Made by a program: the position numbers and the translations under genes. A stretch of 64,000 nucleotides of DNA from Paenibacillus sp. MBLB1832. GTDB lineage: Bacteria > Bacillota > Bacilli > Paenibacillales > NBRC-103111. Each line of letters opens with the position of its first letter. Position 1 is the first letter of the stretch. Shown here piece after piece: positions 17,211 to 25,022 of this stretch. Below the pieces are notes generated by a model, which searched no databases, was not told the DNA's origin, and worked only from the letters and a program-made list of their open reading frames with translations. Location: the NCBI RefSeq assembly GCF_032271945.1, contig NZ_CP130319.1, positions 4,235,001 to 4,299,000 of the forward strand, read 5' to 3'.

Positions 17211-18290
17211 CTAACCTTTTTCTCTCTCTATGTGTTCAATCGATTTCATCACATATTTCTGTAAATCCATGCCCGTCAGCAAACATCGCTTCAACAAGAT
17301 GCGCGTTTCTTTATTTAACTGAACGGCACGAAGCTTGCCTCTGGTCGTATATTTCTCATTTTCGATCTGAAAAGGAGTCATATCCCGCAGCTGCAAGGCG
17401 ATGCCAAAAGCAGTTTCCCAATCTTTTGCGATTTGCTCCGAAACCTTGCCCAATTGTTTCAACTGGCTAATCCGTTCCATCGTAGAAGTCGCTGCAATCC
17501 CCTCTTGGATAGCCAATAGGCGAATCCCATTGACGATGGGAATGTAGGCGCCATACTTGATATCGAACCCGCCAGCATCCTCTCCATAGCGTTCGGTAAT
17601 CAAATTCCGAAATACCCCTAGCGATATTTTGTGATGCAGCGTATTAGACAGTAAATGTTTCAGAACATGCTGATGTTCCTGTACATAATCGAAGAAAGCA
17701 TGTTTCAGCTTAGCCACCAAATCCTTCGAACCGTAAATACAGCGAAAATCAGCCAAAATCAATAAATAACGAACATTCTCCCAAGTCGGTTCCTCTAGCC
17801 AGCGAAGCATCATATCATGATAGCCAGACAATGACTGGCGCCATTGCGGATTGCTGGATATGACATTCCCCTCACAAGGCGGATAACCTAGCACATCCAA
17901 ACCATGGAGAATGTAAGAAGTCAGCTTTTCAAAATAAACATCCAATTCCTCATGATCATACTGGTCACTTTCTTCATAGATAAGACCGTTATCCTGATCA
18001 CTCCATAGGGTTTGCTCTCGTCTGCCGCCACTGCCCAACAAAATAAACGCGTAAGGTGTAGGAGGCTTCCCATAACCCTCATCCTCAAGGAGATGCTCGG
18101 CGATCTCGATCGTTCTTTGAATCAACGCATCATGAACCTGATTAATCTGACTACCTAATTCAGGTTTATAGGAAAAAAGGAGATGCTCCCGAAACATCTC
18201 ATGCACCTGATCTCTGGTGACTCGCATTTCATCGAATTGCTCCGATTGAACGATGCGTTCCAGGACCCGTTCCATTGAGAGATGATTCAT
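17211..18290 (-). CDS. GlnD-like nucleotidyltransferase, DUF294 plus DUF294_C
   Basis: Residues about 85-200 hold a minimal nucleotidyltransferase motif, LLGSGGRREQTLWSDQDNGLIY, in which GSGGRRE and SDQDN supply the nucleotide and metal-binding residues. The C-terminal half is the helical DUF294_C region. Relatives are described as putative uridylyl- or adenylyltransferases with CBS or cyclic-nucleotide sensor domains, which this 359-residue version lacks. It lies 39 bp downstream of amtB and 86 bp before the exonuclease, where many bacteria carry a PII gene. Modification of a nitrogen-control partner is an attractive inference, but the target is unknown. Confidence 0.85.
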   Translation of the reverse strand: MNHLSMERVLERIVQSEQFDEMRVTRDQVHEMFREHLLFSYKPELGSQINQVHDALIQRTIEIAEHLLEDEGYGKPPTPYAFILLGSGGRREQTLWSDQDNGLIYEESDQYDHEELDVYFEKLTSYILHGLDVLGYPPCEGNVISSNPQWRQSLSGYHDMMLRWLEEPTWENVRYLLILADFRCIYGSKDLVAKLKHAFFDYVQEHQHVLKHLLSNTLHHKISLGVFRNLITERYGEDAGGFDIKYGAYIPIVNGIRLLAIQEGIAATSTMERISQLKQLGKVSEQIAKDWETAFGIALQLRDMTPFQIENEKYTTRGKLRAVQLNKETRILLKRCLLTGMDLQKYVMKSIEHIEREKG

Positions 18291-18329
18291 GTTGCATCCC
18301 CTTTGCTCTAGTAGAAATTATAGGTGTTA

Positions 18330-19715
18330 TTAAACGGACACGCCGTTTTGAGCTGCTTTTTTCATTTGTTCTGGGTACCCGTAAGAACCATGCTCAGACA
18401 GATCCAGACCGATGATTTCTTCTTCTTCTGTAACACGAAGACCGATTGTCGCTTTCAGAATACCAAGGATAATAAAGGAAAGAACAAGTACGAACGCTAG
18501 CGCTCCGAATACCCCTAGAGCTTGAATACCCAATTGGTGCAAGCCGCCGCCGTAGAACAAACCAGCTCCACCAATACCTACTTTACCAGAAAGTTCAGGT
18601 GTTGCGAACAAACCAGTGGAAAGCGTACCCCAAATACCTGCGATACCGTGTACAGAGAACGCATAGATCGGATCGTCGATACCCGCTTTTTCGAACCATT
18701 GTGCTGTAAAGAAGGTAACAATACCTGCAACTGCACCAATAACGATCGCTGCCCAAGTGTCAACGAATGCGCAAGCTGCTGTTATCGCAACTAATGCTGC
18801 AAGAACACCGTTCAACATGCTAGGAATGTCAGCTTTACCAAAGTACATCCAGGAAATAACTAGCGCCGCAACGCCGCCTGCCGCAGCAGCCATGTTCGTT
18901 GTCAAAGCGATGTAACCGAAGAACCCGTCACCCATAGCGCTTAACGTACTACCTGGGTTGAATCCGAACCAACCGATCCATAGGATGATAACACCGAGTA
19001 CAGACAAGACTTGGTTGTGACCTGGAATCAAGTTAGGCGTTTTATCTTTATTATATTTACCAATACGCGGTTTAAGCAAGATCGTTGCTACTAATGCTGC
19101 TGTTGCACCTTGTAAGTGAACAACGGTTGAACCTGCGAAATCTTGCATGCCCAATTTGCTCAACCAGCCGCCGCCCCATACCCAGTGCGCTACGATTGGA
19201 TAAATTACTACAGTGAACAAGATACCGAAGATGAAGTAAACAGGAAGCTTCGCTCTTTCTGCAAAACCGCCCCATGCAATCGCCAAGGATACACCCGCGA
19301 AAGCAAGTTGGAACAAGAATTTAATACCGATTGGCACATCAGAGAAGGAAAGTGATCCGAACGCTGCTGCCGCTTGATCTTCTAAGCCAGTTACGAAGAA
19401 ACCTGTTTCTCCGAAGAAGGCATTTCCGTCACCGAAGGCAAATCCGAAGCCAACAGCCCAGAATGCAATCGCACATAAACCGAAAGTTAAAATCGTTTTA
19501 CCGGCTACGTGACCGGCATTTTTCATTCTAGTTGACCCCGCTTCTAAAAGTGCAAAACCAGCTTGCATGAAGATGACTAAGATTGCTGCCAACATAACCC
19601 ACACTGCATCAATTGCGCTGGTAAGTTGAGGAATCGTTGCCTCATCCGCAGCAAAAGCAAGAGTAGGGAACAGCAATGACATGACGCCGAAAGCTAACAA
19701 CAACTTCTTAACCAT
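18330..19715 (-). CDS. amtB: Ammonium transporter
   Basis: Trimeric ammonium channel of the Amt family. A signal peptide (residues 1-22, ending LAFA) precedes 11 membrane helices. The conserved GLALLEAGS-like segment reads AGFALLEAGSTRMKN. The pore His pair lies in VHLQGATAAL and VHGIAGIWG, and the C-terminal tail ends EEEEIIGLDLSEHGSYGYPE, the region that contacts PII proteins in other species. A strong promoter lies upstream. No GlnK gene follows. Instead a GlnD-like gene does. Confidence 0.94.
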   Translation of the reverse strand: MVKKLLLAFGVMSLLFPTLAFAADEATIPQLTSAIDAVWVMLAAILVIFMQAGFALLEAGSTRMKNAGHVAGKTILTFGLCAIAFWAVGFGFAFGDGNAFFGETGFFVTGLEDQAAAAFGSLSFSDVPIGIKFLFQLAFAGVSLAIAWGGFAERAKLPVYFIFGILFTVVIYPIVAHWVWGGGWLSKLGMQDFAGSTVVHLQGATAALVATILLKPRIGKYNKDKTPNLIPGHNQVLSVLGVIILWIGWFGFNPGSTLSAMGDGFFGYIALTTNMAAAAGGVAALVISWMYFGKADIPSMLNGVLAALVAITAACAFVDTWAAIVIGAVAGIVTFFTAQWFEKAGIDDPIYAFSVHGIAGIWGTLSTGLFATPELSGKVGIGGAGLFYGGGLHQLGIQALGVFGALAFVLVLSFIILGILKATIGLRVTEEEEIIGLDLSEHGSYGYPEQMKKAAQNGVSV

Positions 19716-19770
19716 ACGACCACTTCCTTTAATGTTAGATTAAGTAACATGTAATGAAACTCTTAATGTC

Positions 19771-19799
19771 ATTATATACAGGTTAATTGGGTTTGACAA
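19771..19799 (-). promoter_or_regulatory. Sigma-A promoter of amtB
   Basis: TTGTCA, 17 bp, TATAAT on the minus strand, about 55 bp before the amtB start. This is one of the best matches to consensus in the window. Confidence 0.75.
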
Positions 19800-19938
19800 T
19801 AGGATTTTCATTAATAAATTGAAAAAAACGAAAAATAACCTGACATGAAACAAGCATAATTCGTGTTTCGACGCTTTTTCGTTGTAAAAGACGTATTGTT
19901 ACACCATTACCCAGTGTCAGGTTTGCGAAGCATCACGT

Positions 19939-19968
19939 TTGACTGTATGGTTTACTATCAGTTATCAT
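19939..19968 (+). promoter_or_regulatory. Sigma-A promoter of the MerR-yugP unit
   Basis: TTGACT, 18 bp, TATCAT, about 53 bp before the start codon. Confidence 0.55.
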
Positions 19969-20021
19969 ATTTATATATAGAAGAAAGTCATTCATACCAT
20001 TGGAGTAGAGGTGAAATTAGC

Positions 20022-20462
20022 ATGGGGAATGAGAAGCTATACAAAATTGGGGAGCTTGCAAAGCTTGCCGATGTCAGCCCTCGAACTATTGATTACTACA
20101 CCAAGCTGAACTTGATTGAGCCTGAGAAACGGTCAGATACGAACTACAGGCTGTACAGTGATGAAACTTTGAGTCGTCTCAAACGTATTGAATCCATGAA
20201 GAACGAGAAATATACACTAGAGGAAATCAAAGCAAATATGCAGCAGTGGAGTAAAGTGTCGTCCGACGATACTGTGAGAGATAAGCTTACATCGCTTCAA
20301 TTACATCTGGAACAATTGATGAAGGAAGCCAAAGAACTTAGCCCTCTCATACAACAGCTCAAGCCGAATCAGATGAAGAAGCTGTATCGGATCCTGACAC
20401 AACCCACCGCAGCTTGTATTGAAGCACTTATTGTTCTTCTTGGTAAAAATCCGTTCTCATAA
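20022..20462 (+). CDS. MerR-family transcriptional regulator
   Basis: DNA-binding regulator of 146 residues. The winged helix-turn-helix is LYKIGELAKLADVSPRTIDYYTKLNLIEP, followed by NYRLYSDETLSRLKRIESM and a C-terminal coiled coil for dimerisation. There is no Cys-rich metal-binding tail and no obvious ligand domain, so the signal is not predictable. ATG 20022 follows AGAGGTG. An open frame upstream lacks a ribosome site. The YugP peptidase gene follows after 21 bp, so the two are probably one transcript. Confidence 0.87.
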   Translation: MGNEKLYKIGELAKLADVSPRTIDYYTKLNLIEPEKRSDTNYRLYSDETLSRLKRIESMKNEKYTLEEIKANMQQWSKVSSDDTVRDKLTSLQLHLEQLMKEAKELSPLIQQLKPNQMKKLYRILTQPTAACIEALIVLLGKNPFS

Positions 20463-20483
20463 TGAATTACGGAGGAATGTCCT

Positions 20484-21173
20484 ATGTTTTTTCACCCGAT
20501 GGATTTTCTAATTCTTATCGCATTTGCCCTCTCGATGTGGGCCTCATTCCGAGTGCGAGGAACATTTAACAAATGGTCGCAAGTCCCGATCCGCTCCCGA
20601 ATGACTGGCGCGGAAGCAGCAAGACGCATGTTGGATGCGAATGGGCTTTACAATGTGCCTGTTGAAGCTGTTCCAGGTACACTTACTGACCATTACGACC
20701 CTACGTCCCGAACGGTTCGACTATCAGAGCCCGTCTACTTTCAGAACTCTGTTTCCGCAGTATCCGTTGCGTGTCATGAAGTCGGCCATGCCATTCAACA
20801 TCAAGTACATTACCCTATGCTTGTCGCGAGACATCGGATGTTCCCGATTGTTAATTTCGCCTCAGGTGTGGCACCGTTCCTAATCCTTGCAGGCTTTCTA
20901 ATCCAGCAAATCCCGATGCTCCTTACACTCGGCATCATTTTCTTCGCGGCAGCCGTTGCTTTTCAATTAGTTACATTGCCTGTAGAGTTTAATGCCAGCT
21001 CAAGAGCGCGTGATGAAATGATTGCACAAGGATTTATTACCAATGAAGAAGAACGAGGCGTCGCGAAAGTGTTAAACGCTGCTGCACTCACCTATGTTGC
21101 CGCCGCGCTCATTTCCGTTCTCGAATTACTGAAATACATTATGATTTCGAATAGTCGAAATAACGACAATTAA
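20484..21173 (+). CDS. yugP: YugP-family membrane zinc metallopeptidase
   Basis: Integral membrane peptidase with the zinc motif HEVGH at residues 98-102 (ACHEVGHAIQHQ). An N-terminal helix is followed by a cytoplasmic segment, the HExxH helix and two to three further membrane helices. The second family signature, LPVEFNASSRA, may provide the third zinc ligand through its Glu. Length 229 matches YugP. GGAGG is upstream. Physiological substrates of the family are not known. Confidence 0.9.
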   Translation: MFFHPMDFLILIAFALSMWASFRVRGTFNKWSQVPIRSRMTGAEAARRMLDANGLYNVPVEAVPGTLTDHYDPTSRTVRLSEPVYFQNSVSAVSVACHEVGHAIQHQVHYPMLVARHRMFPIVNFASGVAPFLILAGFLIQQIPMLLTLGIIFFAAAVAFQLVTLPVEFNASSRARDEMIAQGFITNEEERGVAKVLNAAALTYVAAALISVLELLKYIMISNSRNNDN

Positions 21174-21178
21174 ACAAC

Positions 21179-21229
21179 GAAAGCTCTCCCAAAGCAGGAA
21201 TGCCAATGCACCTGCGGGAGAGCTTTTTT
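21179..21229. terminator. Bidirectional terminator between yugP and the LysR gene
   Basis: AAGCTCTCCC pairs with GGGAGAGCTT. A T-run of six follows on the plus strand and A-rich sequence precedes it. Confidence 0.85.
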
Positions 21230-22113
21230 CACTTGAAATATTCATATAGGAAACGTCGAAACACCTCTGCTACAAGCGGCAGCTTCACATCTTTGCGGCA
21301 GATCAGCCCCACCGTTCTCGTTACCTGCGGATCCGTCACGCGGATTTTGACAGGCTGCATTTGCCCACCTTCCAATAACGCCATCGCAGGCAGTAAACTA
21401 ACACCCATTCCCGCTGCTACTAAGCCTCGGATCGTATCCGTTTCTTCACCTTCGAACTCAATCTTAGGTTCAAAGCCCGCTTTATGACAAGCTTCCATCA
21501 CGATCGTCCGTAAGGTATACTCCTCACTAAACATGACGAATGGCTCGTTCTTCAACTGTTCAAGTCGAATCGCGGTATAGTCAGCCAGTATATGATTAGA
21601 AGGAATAATGGCGTACAACTCTTCCGTCAGCAAAATTTCACCCGTGACATGCTCATGCTTTTCAGGAAAAGGCGAGATAAAGGCGAGATCAATCTCTCCT
21701 TTAGAGACATCTCGAATTAGAGACGTGTATGTACCTTGGCGCAATCGAAACTTCACATTGGGATGATTTTTTTTGAAAGCCGCGACAACCGCAGGAAGTA
21801 AATTAATAACCAAACTGTGCGGAAATCCAATGCGAATCTCCCCTGCCTCAGGATCGAGAAATTCGTGAATTTCGCCAACCGCTCGCTCAAGATCAGTTAA
21901 AATACCCTCCACCCGACTCAAAAATAAATTTCCTACAGACGTCAAATGCAAATTTCTGCCCTTCTGTACGAAAAGTTCAACACCCAGCTCTTCTTCGAGC
22001 AAATGAATTTGCCTGCTCACCGCAGACTGAGCTACATGCAATTCTTCCGCCGCTTGGGTCACATGCTGCTTCCTTGCCACTTTCACAAAGTATTGCAATT
22101 GTCTTAATTCCAC
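21229..22113 (-). CDS. LysR-family transcriptional regulator
   Basis: 294 residues with an N-terminal winged helix-turn-helix (MELRQLQYFVKVARKQHVTQAAEELHVAQSAVSRQI, residues 1-36) and a two-lobed inducer-binding domain from about residue 90. The layout resembles the CynR/YwbI group, but the effector is unknown. The start is GTG with GGGGGA upstream. It is divergent from tpx across 157 bp, which makes tpx a plausible target. That is positional inference only. Confidence 0.88.
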   Translation of the reverse strand: MELRQLQYFVKVARKQHVTQAAEELHVAQSAVSRQIHLLEEELGVELFVQKGRNLHLTSVGNLFLSRVEGILTDLERAVGEIHEFLDPEAGEIRIGFPHSLVINLLPAVVAAFKKNHPNVKFRLRQGTYTSLIRDVSKGEIDLAFISPFPEKHEHVTGEILLTEELYAIIPSNHILADYTAIRLEQLKNEPFVMFSEEYTLRTIVMEACHKAGFEPKIEFEGEETDTIRGLVAAGMGVSLLPAMALLEGGQMQPVKIRVTDPQVTRTVGLICRKDVKLPLVAEVFRRFLYEYFK

Positions 22114-22145
22114 GTAAATTAATCCCCCGACAACACGTCATGATA

Positions 22146-22161
22146 ACGGGACGAATCCCGT
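22146..22161. promoter_or_regulatory. Inverted repeat between the LysR gene and tpx
   Basis: ACGGGA and TCCCGT separated by CGAA form a perfect 6-bp inverted repeat in the divergent promoter region. It could be an operator half or a small hairpin. Confidence 0.25.
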
Positions 22162-22195
22162 GCTACGCTTCCGATTATAGCGGTATACACCCGAT

Positions 22196-22225
22196 TGGAC
22201 AACTTATCTGCAAAAAGATTATAAT
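22196..22225 (+). promoter_or_regulatory. Promoter of tpx
   Basis: TGGACA, 18 bp, TATAAT, about 46 bp before the start codon. Confidence 0.55.
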
Positions 22226-22270
22226 GAGTAAGTTGTTATTAGCATGGATAAATAAGGAGGAAAACATTCA

Positions 22271-22789
22271 ATGGCACAAGAACGTACTGGCGTTGCTACC
22301 CTCAAAGGCAATCCGATCACATTAGTAGGACCCGAAATTAAAGTAGGTGATAAAGCACCTAACTTCACAGTGAACAAAGATCTAGTAACACAAGTTACCC
22401 TTGCAGATTATGCAGGTAAAGTGAAATTGATCTCTGTTGTTCCTTCCTTGGATACAGGTGTTTGCGATGCGCAAACGCGTCGTTTCAACGAAGAAGCAGC
22501 TAGCCTTGGCGAGAATGTTGCTGTTCTTACAATTTCTGTTGACCTTCCATTCGCTCAAGCACGTTGGTGCGGAGCTGCAGGCATCGACAAAGTTGTGACT
22601 TTGTCCGATTACAAAACAAAATCTTTCGGCGAAGCATACGGCGTATTAATTAAAGAACTTCAATTGGATATGCGCGCAATCTTCGTTATCGATGCGAACG
22701 ATACCGTTCAATACGTTGAGTACCTTGGCGAAATGACTTCCCACCCGAACTACGAAGCAGCTGTAGAAGCGGTTAAAAAATTAGTGTAA
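22271..22789 (+). CDS. tpx: Thiol peroxidase (atypical 2-Cys peroxiredoxin)
   Basis: Cytoplasmic peroxidase reducing hydrogen peroxide and alkyl hydroperoxides with thioredoxin. The peroxidatic Cys65 lies in PSLDTGVCDAQT and the resolving Cys100 in ARWCGA, the spacing typical of Tpx. Length 172 is usual. AAGGAGG is upstream. Codon use is strongly biased, as in highly expressed genes. Monocistronic, with its own promoter and terminator. Confidence 0.95.
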   Translation: MAQERTGVATLKGNPITLVGPEIKVGDKAPNFTVNKDLVTQVTLADYAGKVKLISVVPSLDTGVCDAQTRRFNEEAASLGENVAVLTISVDLPFAQARWCGAAGIDKVVTLSDYKTKSFGEAYGVLIKELQLDMRAIFVIDANDTVQYVEYLGEMTSHPNYEAAVEAVKKLV

Positions 22790-22797
22790 TACACAAA

Positions 22798-22836
22798 TAA
22801 AACAGCAAGGAGGCCAAGCTTCCCTGCTGTTTTTAT
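22798..22836. terminator. Bidirectional terminator after tpx
   Basis: AAAACAGCAAGG pairs with CCTGCTGTTTTT, with T-runs on both sides of the stem. Confidence 0.88.
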
Positions 22837-23225
22837 TATCCATCAATTTTATATGGAGCTAGCTTACGATCTAATTGTTTATAGATATCTAGAATGGTGC
22901 GATAGTTGGATCCGAGATCTCCCATGGAGCCACGTGAAGCCGAATATATATCCACCGCGGTTTTTACTGGATTTATTGCAAACAATGTCAAGGTAACATC
23001 CTGTGTTCGTCCTGTCATTGTTCTACGTTCAGCAAGGATTTCCCCTACATTCGGAACTTCGTGAAGAAGCTTATATCCAGGTGTCTTCTTTAAAACCGCC
23101 GTCACTTCTTCCCAAACCTGATCTTTAGGTAACTTAAAGTATCTCGTTTTAAGCAATGGATCTCTGGCTTTTTCCCCTGTTGTTTCATGACTACGTACTA
23201 ATCCGATTAAGGTTCTCTTTAGCAA
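22836..23225 (-). CDS. DUF1499-family protein
   Basis: 129-residue soluble protein. The C-terminal VDIYSASRGSMGDLGSNYRTI matches the SASR...DLG.N.R signature of DUF1499, whose function is not established. TTG 23225 is preferred because GGGGG lies 8 bp before it. A TTG at 23243 is also in frame, but the ribosome site would then fall inside the gene. It is convergent with tpx and shares its terminator. Confidence 0.7.
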   Translation of the reverse strand: MLKRTLIGLVRSHETTGEKARDPLLKTRYFKLPKDQVWEEVTAVLKKTPGYKLLHEVPNVGEILAERRTMTGRTQDVTLTLFAINPVKTAVDIYSASRGSMGDLGSNYRTILDIYKQLDRKLAPYKIDG

Positions 23226-23324
23226 AAGCCTTTCCCCCTTCAATCAAGTGCATGTAAACCACTTGCCATTTCAACACTATCCTCTATAATACCACTGTTT
23301 ATGCTTTAGAAAAAGAGGAAATTG

Positions 23325-23352
23325 AAAATCGGAGGATCGCTCCCCCGATTTG
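23325..23352 (-). terminator. Terminator of mntH
   Basis: On the minus strand AATCGGGGGA pairs with TCCTCCGATT and is followed by TTTCAATTT. It lies about 20 bp after the mntH stop. Confidence 0.7.
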
Positions 23353-23370
23353 TGCCCCGCCATATCTCAT

Positions 23371-24717
23371 TTATCCAAAAAATGTATTTATTAGCAAATA
23401 GACATTGAGCCCCGCGATAACAATCGCGACAACCCAGCTTAGAATCGCCATCCAGGATGGAATAACGAGCTCACCCATCTTTTTACGATCCGATGTAAAC
23501 TTAACGAGGGGAATAACCGCAAAGGATAGCTGCAAGGATAAAATAACTTGGCTTAGAATTAACAAATCTGTTGCGCCGCTCTCACCGTACAGTCCAATCA
23601 CAATAATAGCAGGAACAATGGCGATGAGGCGCGTAATTAAGCGTCGCAACCACGGGGTCAAACGAATATTCAAGAAACCTTCCATAACAATTTGACCAGC
23701 AAGCGTTCCTGTAAGTGTTGAGTTTTGACCAGATGCAAGGAGTGCAACGGCGAAGAGAATACTCGCTGCCCCTGTACCCAGCATAGGCCCCAGGAGATGA
23801 TAGGCATCTTGAATTTCTGCTACTTCCTTACCTGCCGAGTGAAATGCTGCAGCGGAAAGAATGAGAATTGCCGCATTGACGAACAACGCCAACATTAAGG
23901 CAACCGTCGAATCAATCGTCGCAAATTTAATCGCTTCTTTCTTGCCTTCAATCGTCGGTTCAATTTTACGTGTCTGTACGATCGATGAATGTAAATATAA
24001 ATTGTGAGGCATAACGGTTGCGCCCAAAATACCAAGAGCAATATATAACATGGTTGGATTCGTCACGATTTGTGTCGTTGGAATAAAACCAGCAGCTACC
24101 GCTGCAAACTCAGGTCTGGAGAAAATGAGTTCCATCACAAAGCAAACCATGATCAGTGCAATTAAACTAATCACCATCGCTTCAATGTAGCGAAAGCCTT
24201 TCTTCTGTAACATCAGCACTAACAAAACATCTAATGAAGTTAAAATAACGCCATAAATCAACGGCAAGCCGAACAATAATTGCAAGGCAATCGCGGCGCC
24301 GATCACTTCAGCCAAATCGCAGGCTGCAATGGCAAGCTCACACAAGAACCATAGCGCGTACGACACAGGCTTACTATAGTGATCTCGGCAAGCTTGCGCT
24401 AAATCCCGTCCCGTGACAATACCCAGACGCCCTGACAAGGCTTGCAGGAGAATAGCCATCAGATTCGAGATGAGGATAACAGAGAGCAACGTATAGCCGA
24501 ATTGCGATCCGCCAGCCAAATCAGTCGCCCAGTTGCCAGGGTCCATATAACCAACAGCCACGAGATATCCAGGCCCAACGAACGCAAGCAATTTGCGGAA
24601 GAAGCCTGCTTTCTTAGGTACTCTCATACTATGATGAACTTCAGGGAGACTCGGCATTGAAGATTCTTTTCTCCAGCCGCTAGTTTCTTGATCAGTCTTT
24701 TTATATGCAACTTCCAT
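23371..24717 (-). CDS. mntH: Nramp-family divalent metal transporter
   Basis: Proton-coupled Mn2+ (and Fe2+) importer with 11 predicted membrane helices. The metal-site motifs are visible: DPGN in [16 protein letters not shown] (helix 1) and MPHN in [14 protein letters not shown] (helix 6). The basic, polar N-terminal tail is about 45 residues. ATG 24717 follows GAAGGG. Upstream lies a partly palindromic AT-rich element resembling an MntR operator, consistent with manganese repression. Confidence 0.92.
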   Translation of the reverse strand: MEVAYKKTDQETSGWRKESSMPSLPEVHHSMRVPKKAGFFRKLLAFVGPGYLVAVGYMDPGNWATDLAGGSQFGYTLLSVILISNLMAILLQALSGRLGIVTGRDLAQACRDHYSKPVSYALWFLCELAIAACDLAEVIGAAIALQLLFGLPLIYGVILTSLDVLLVLMLQKKGFRYIEAMVISLIALIMVCFVMELIFSRPEFAAVAAGFIPTTQIVTNPTMLYIALGILGATVMPHNLYLHSSIVQTRKIEPTIEGKKEAIKFATIDSTVALMLALFVNAAILILSAAAFHSAGKEVAEIQDAYHLLGPMLGTGAASILFAVALLASGQNSTLTGTLAGQIVMEGFLNIRLTPWLRRLITRLIAIVPAIIVIGLYGESGATDLLILSQVILSLQLSFAVIPLVKFTSDRKKMGELVIPSWMAILSWVVAIVIAGLNVYLLINTFFG

Positions 24718-25022
24718 GTTTTTACCCTTCTTTCTCAAGACCAATAATGTTGTTCGAGGGAAACTTTTATAGACAGTATACTACATAATCCTATCTTATG
24801 CTATAGGTAAACAATTATGTGCAAAGTAAATAATGTTTCCGTAGGGAAAATTTTTAGACAAGTTTTTACAAACAAGCATTCCACAAAGAAACAAAATAAA
24901 ATTTGTTAAAGATAAAGAAGGAAATTCACCTCAGCGAACGAATACTATGGTATACTTATCTTTGTATATTCAATGAACAAACAAAGAATTCGCTTTTATC
25001 CACGACAAAAAGGGTGATTATC
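24718..25022. other. Divergent region between mntH and xylB
   Basis: AT-rich gap carrying the candidate MntR box, a TATACT hexamer reading toward mntH near 24778 without a good -35, and repeated ACAAACAA-type tracts before xylB. The tracts do not assemble into a recognisable XylR operator. No gene is seen. Confidence 0.45.
24832..24853. promoter_or_regulatory. Candidate MntR operator upstream of mntH
   Basis: AATGTTTCCGTAGGGAAAAT is an imperfect palindrome (GTTTCC/GGGAAAA) similar in layout to MntR boxes of Bacillus mnt genes. A second, weaker look-alike (ATAGGTAAACAATT) lies nearer the gene. Confidence 0.45.

Larger units (their letters stand above)
19716..20021. other. Divergent promoter region between amtB and the MerR gene
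   Basis: Holds one promoter in each direction and a 9-bp inverted repeat, AACCTGACA at 19837 and TGTCAGGTT at 19915, separated by about 70 bp. I found no canonical TnrA/GlnR site (TGTNAN7TNACA) and no small gene. Confidence 0.5.

Noticed and set aside
19741..19800. TnrA/GlnR site upstream of amtB
   Set aside because: Several TGTNA half-sites occur, but none has the TNACA partner at 7-bp spacing.
24859..25000. XylR operator before xylB
   Set aside because: Repeated ACAAACAA tracts are present, but they do not form the paired palindrome expected for XylR.
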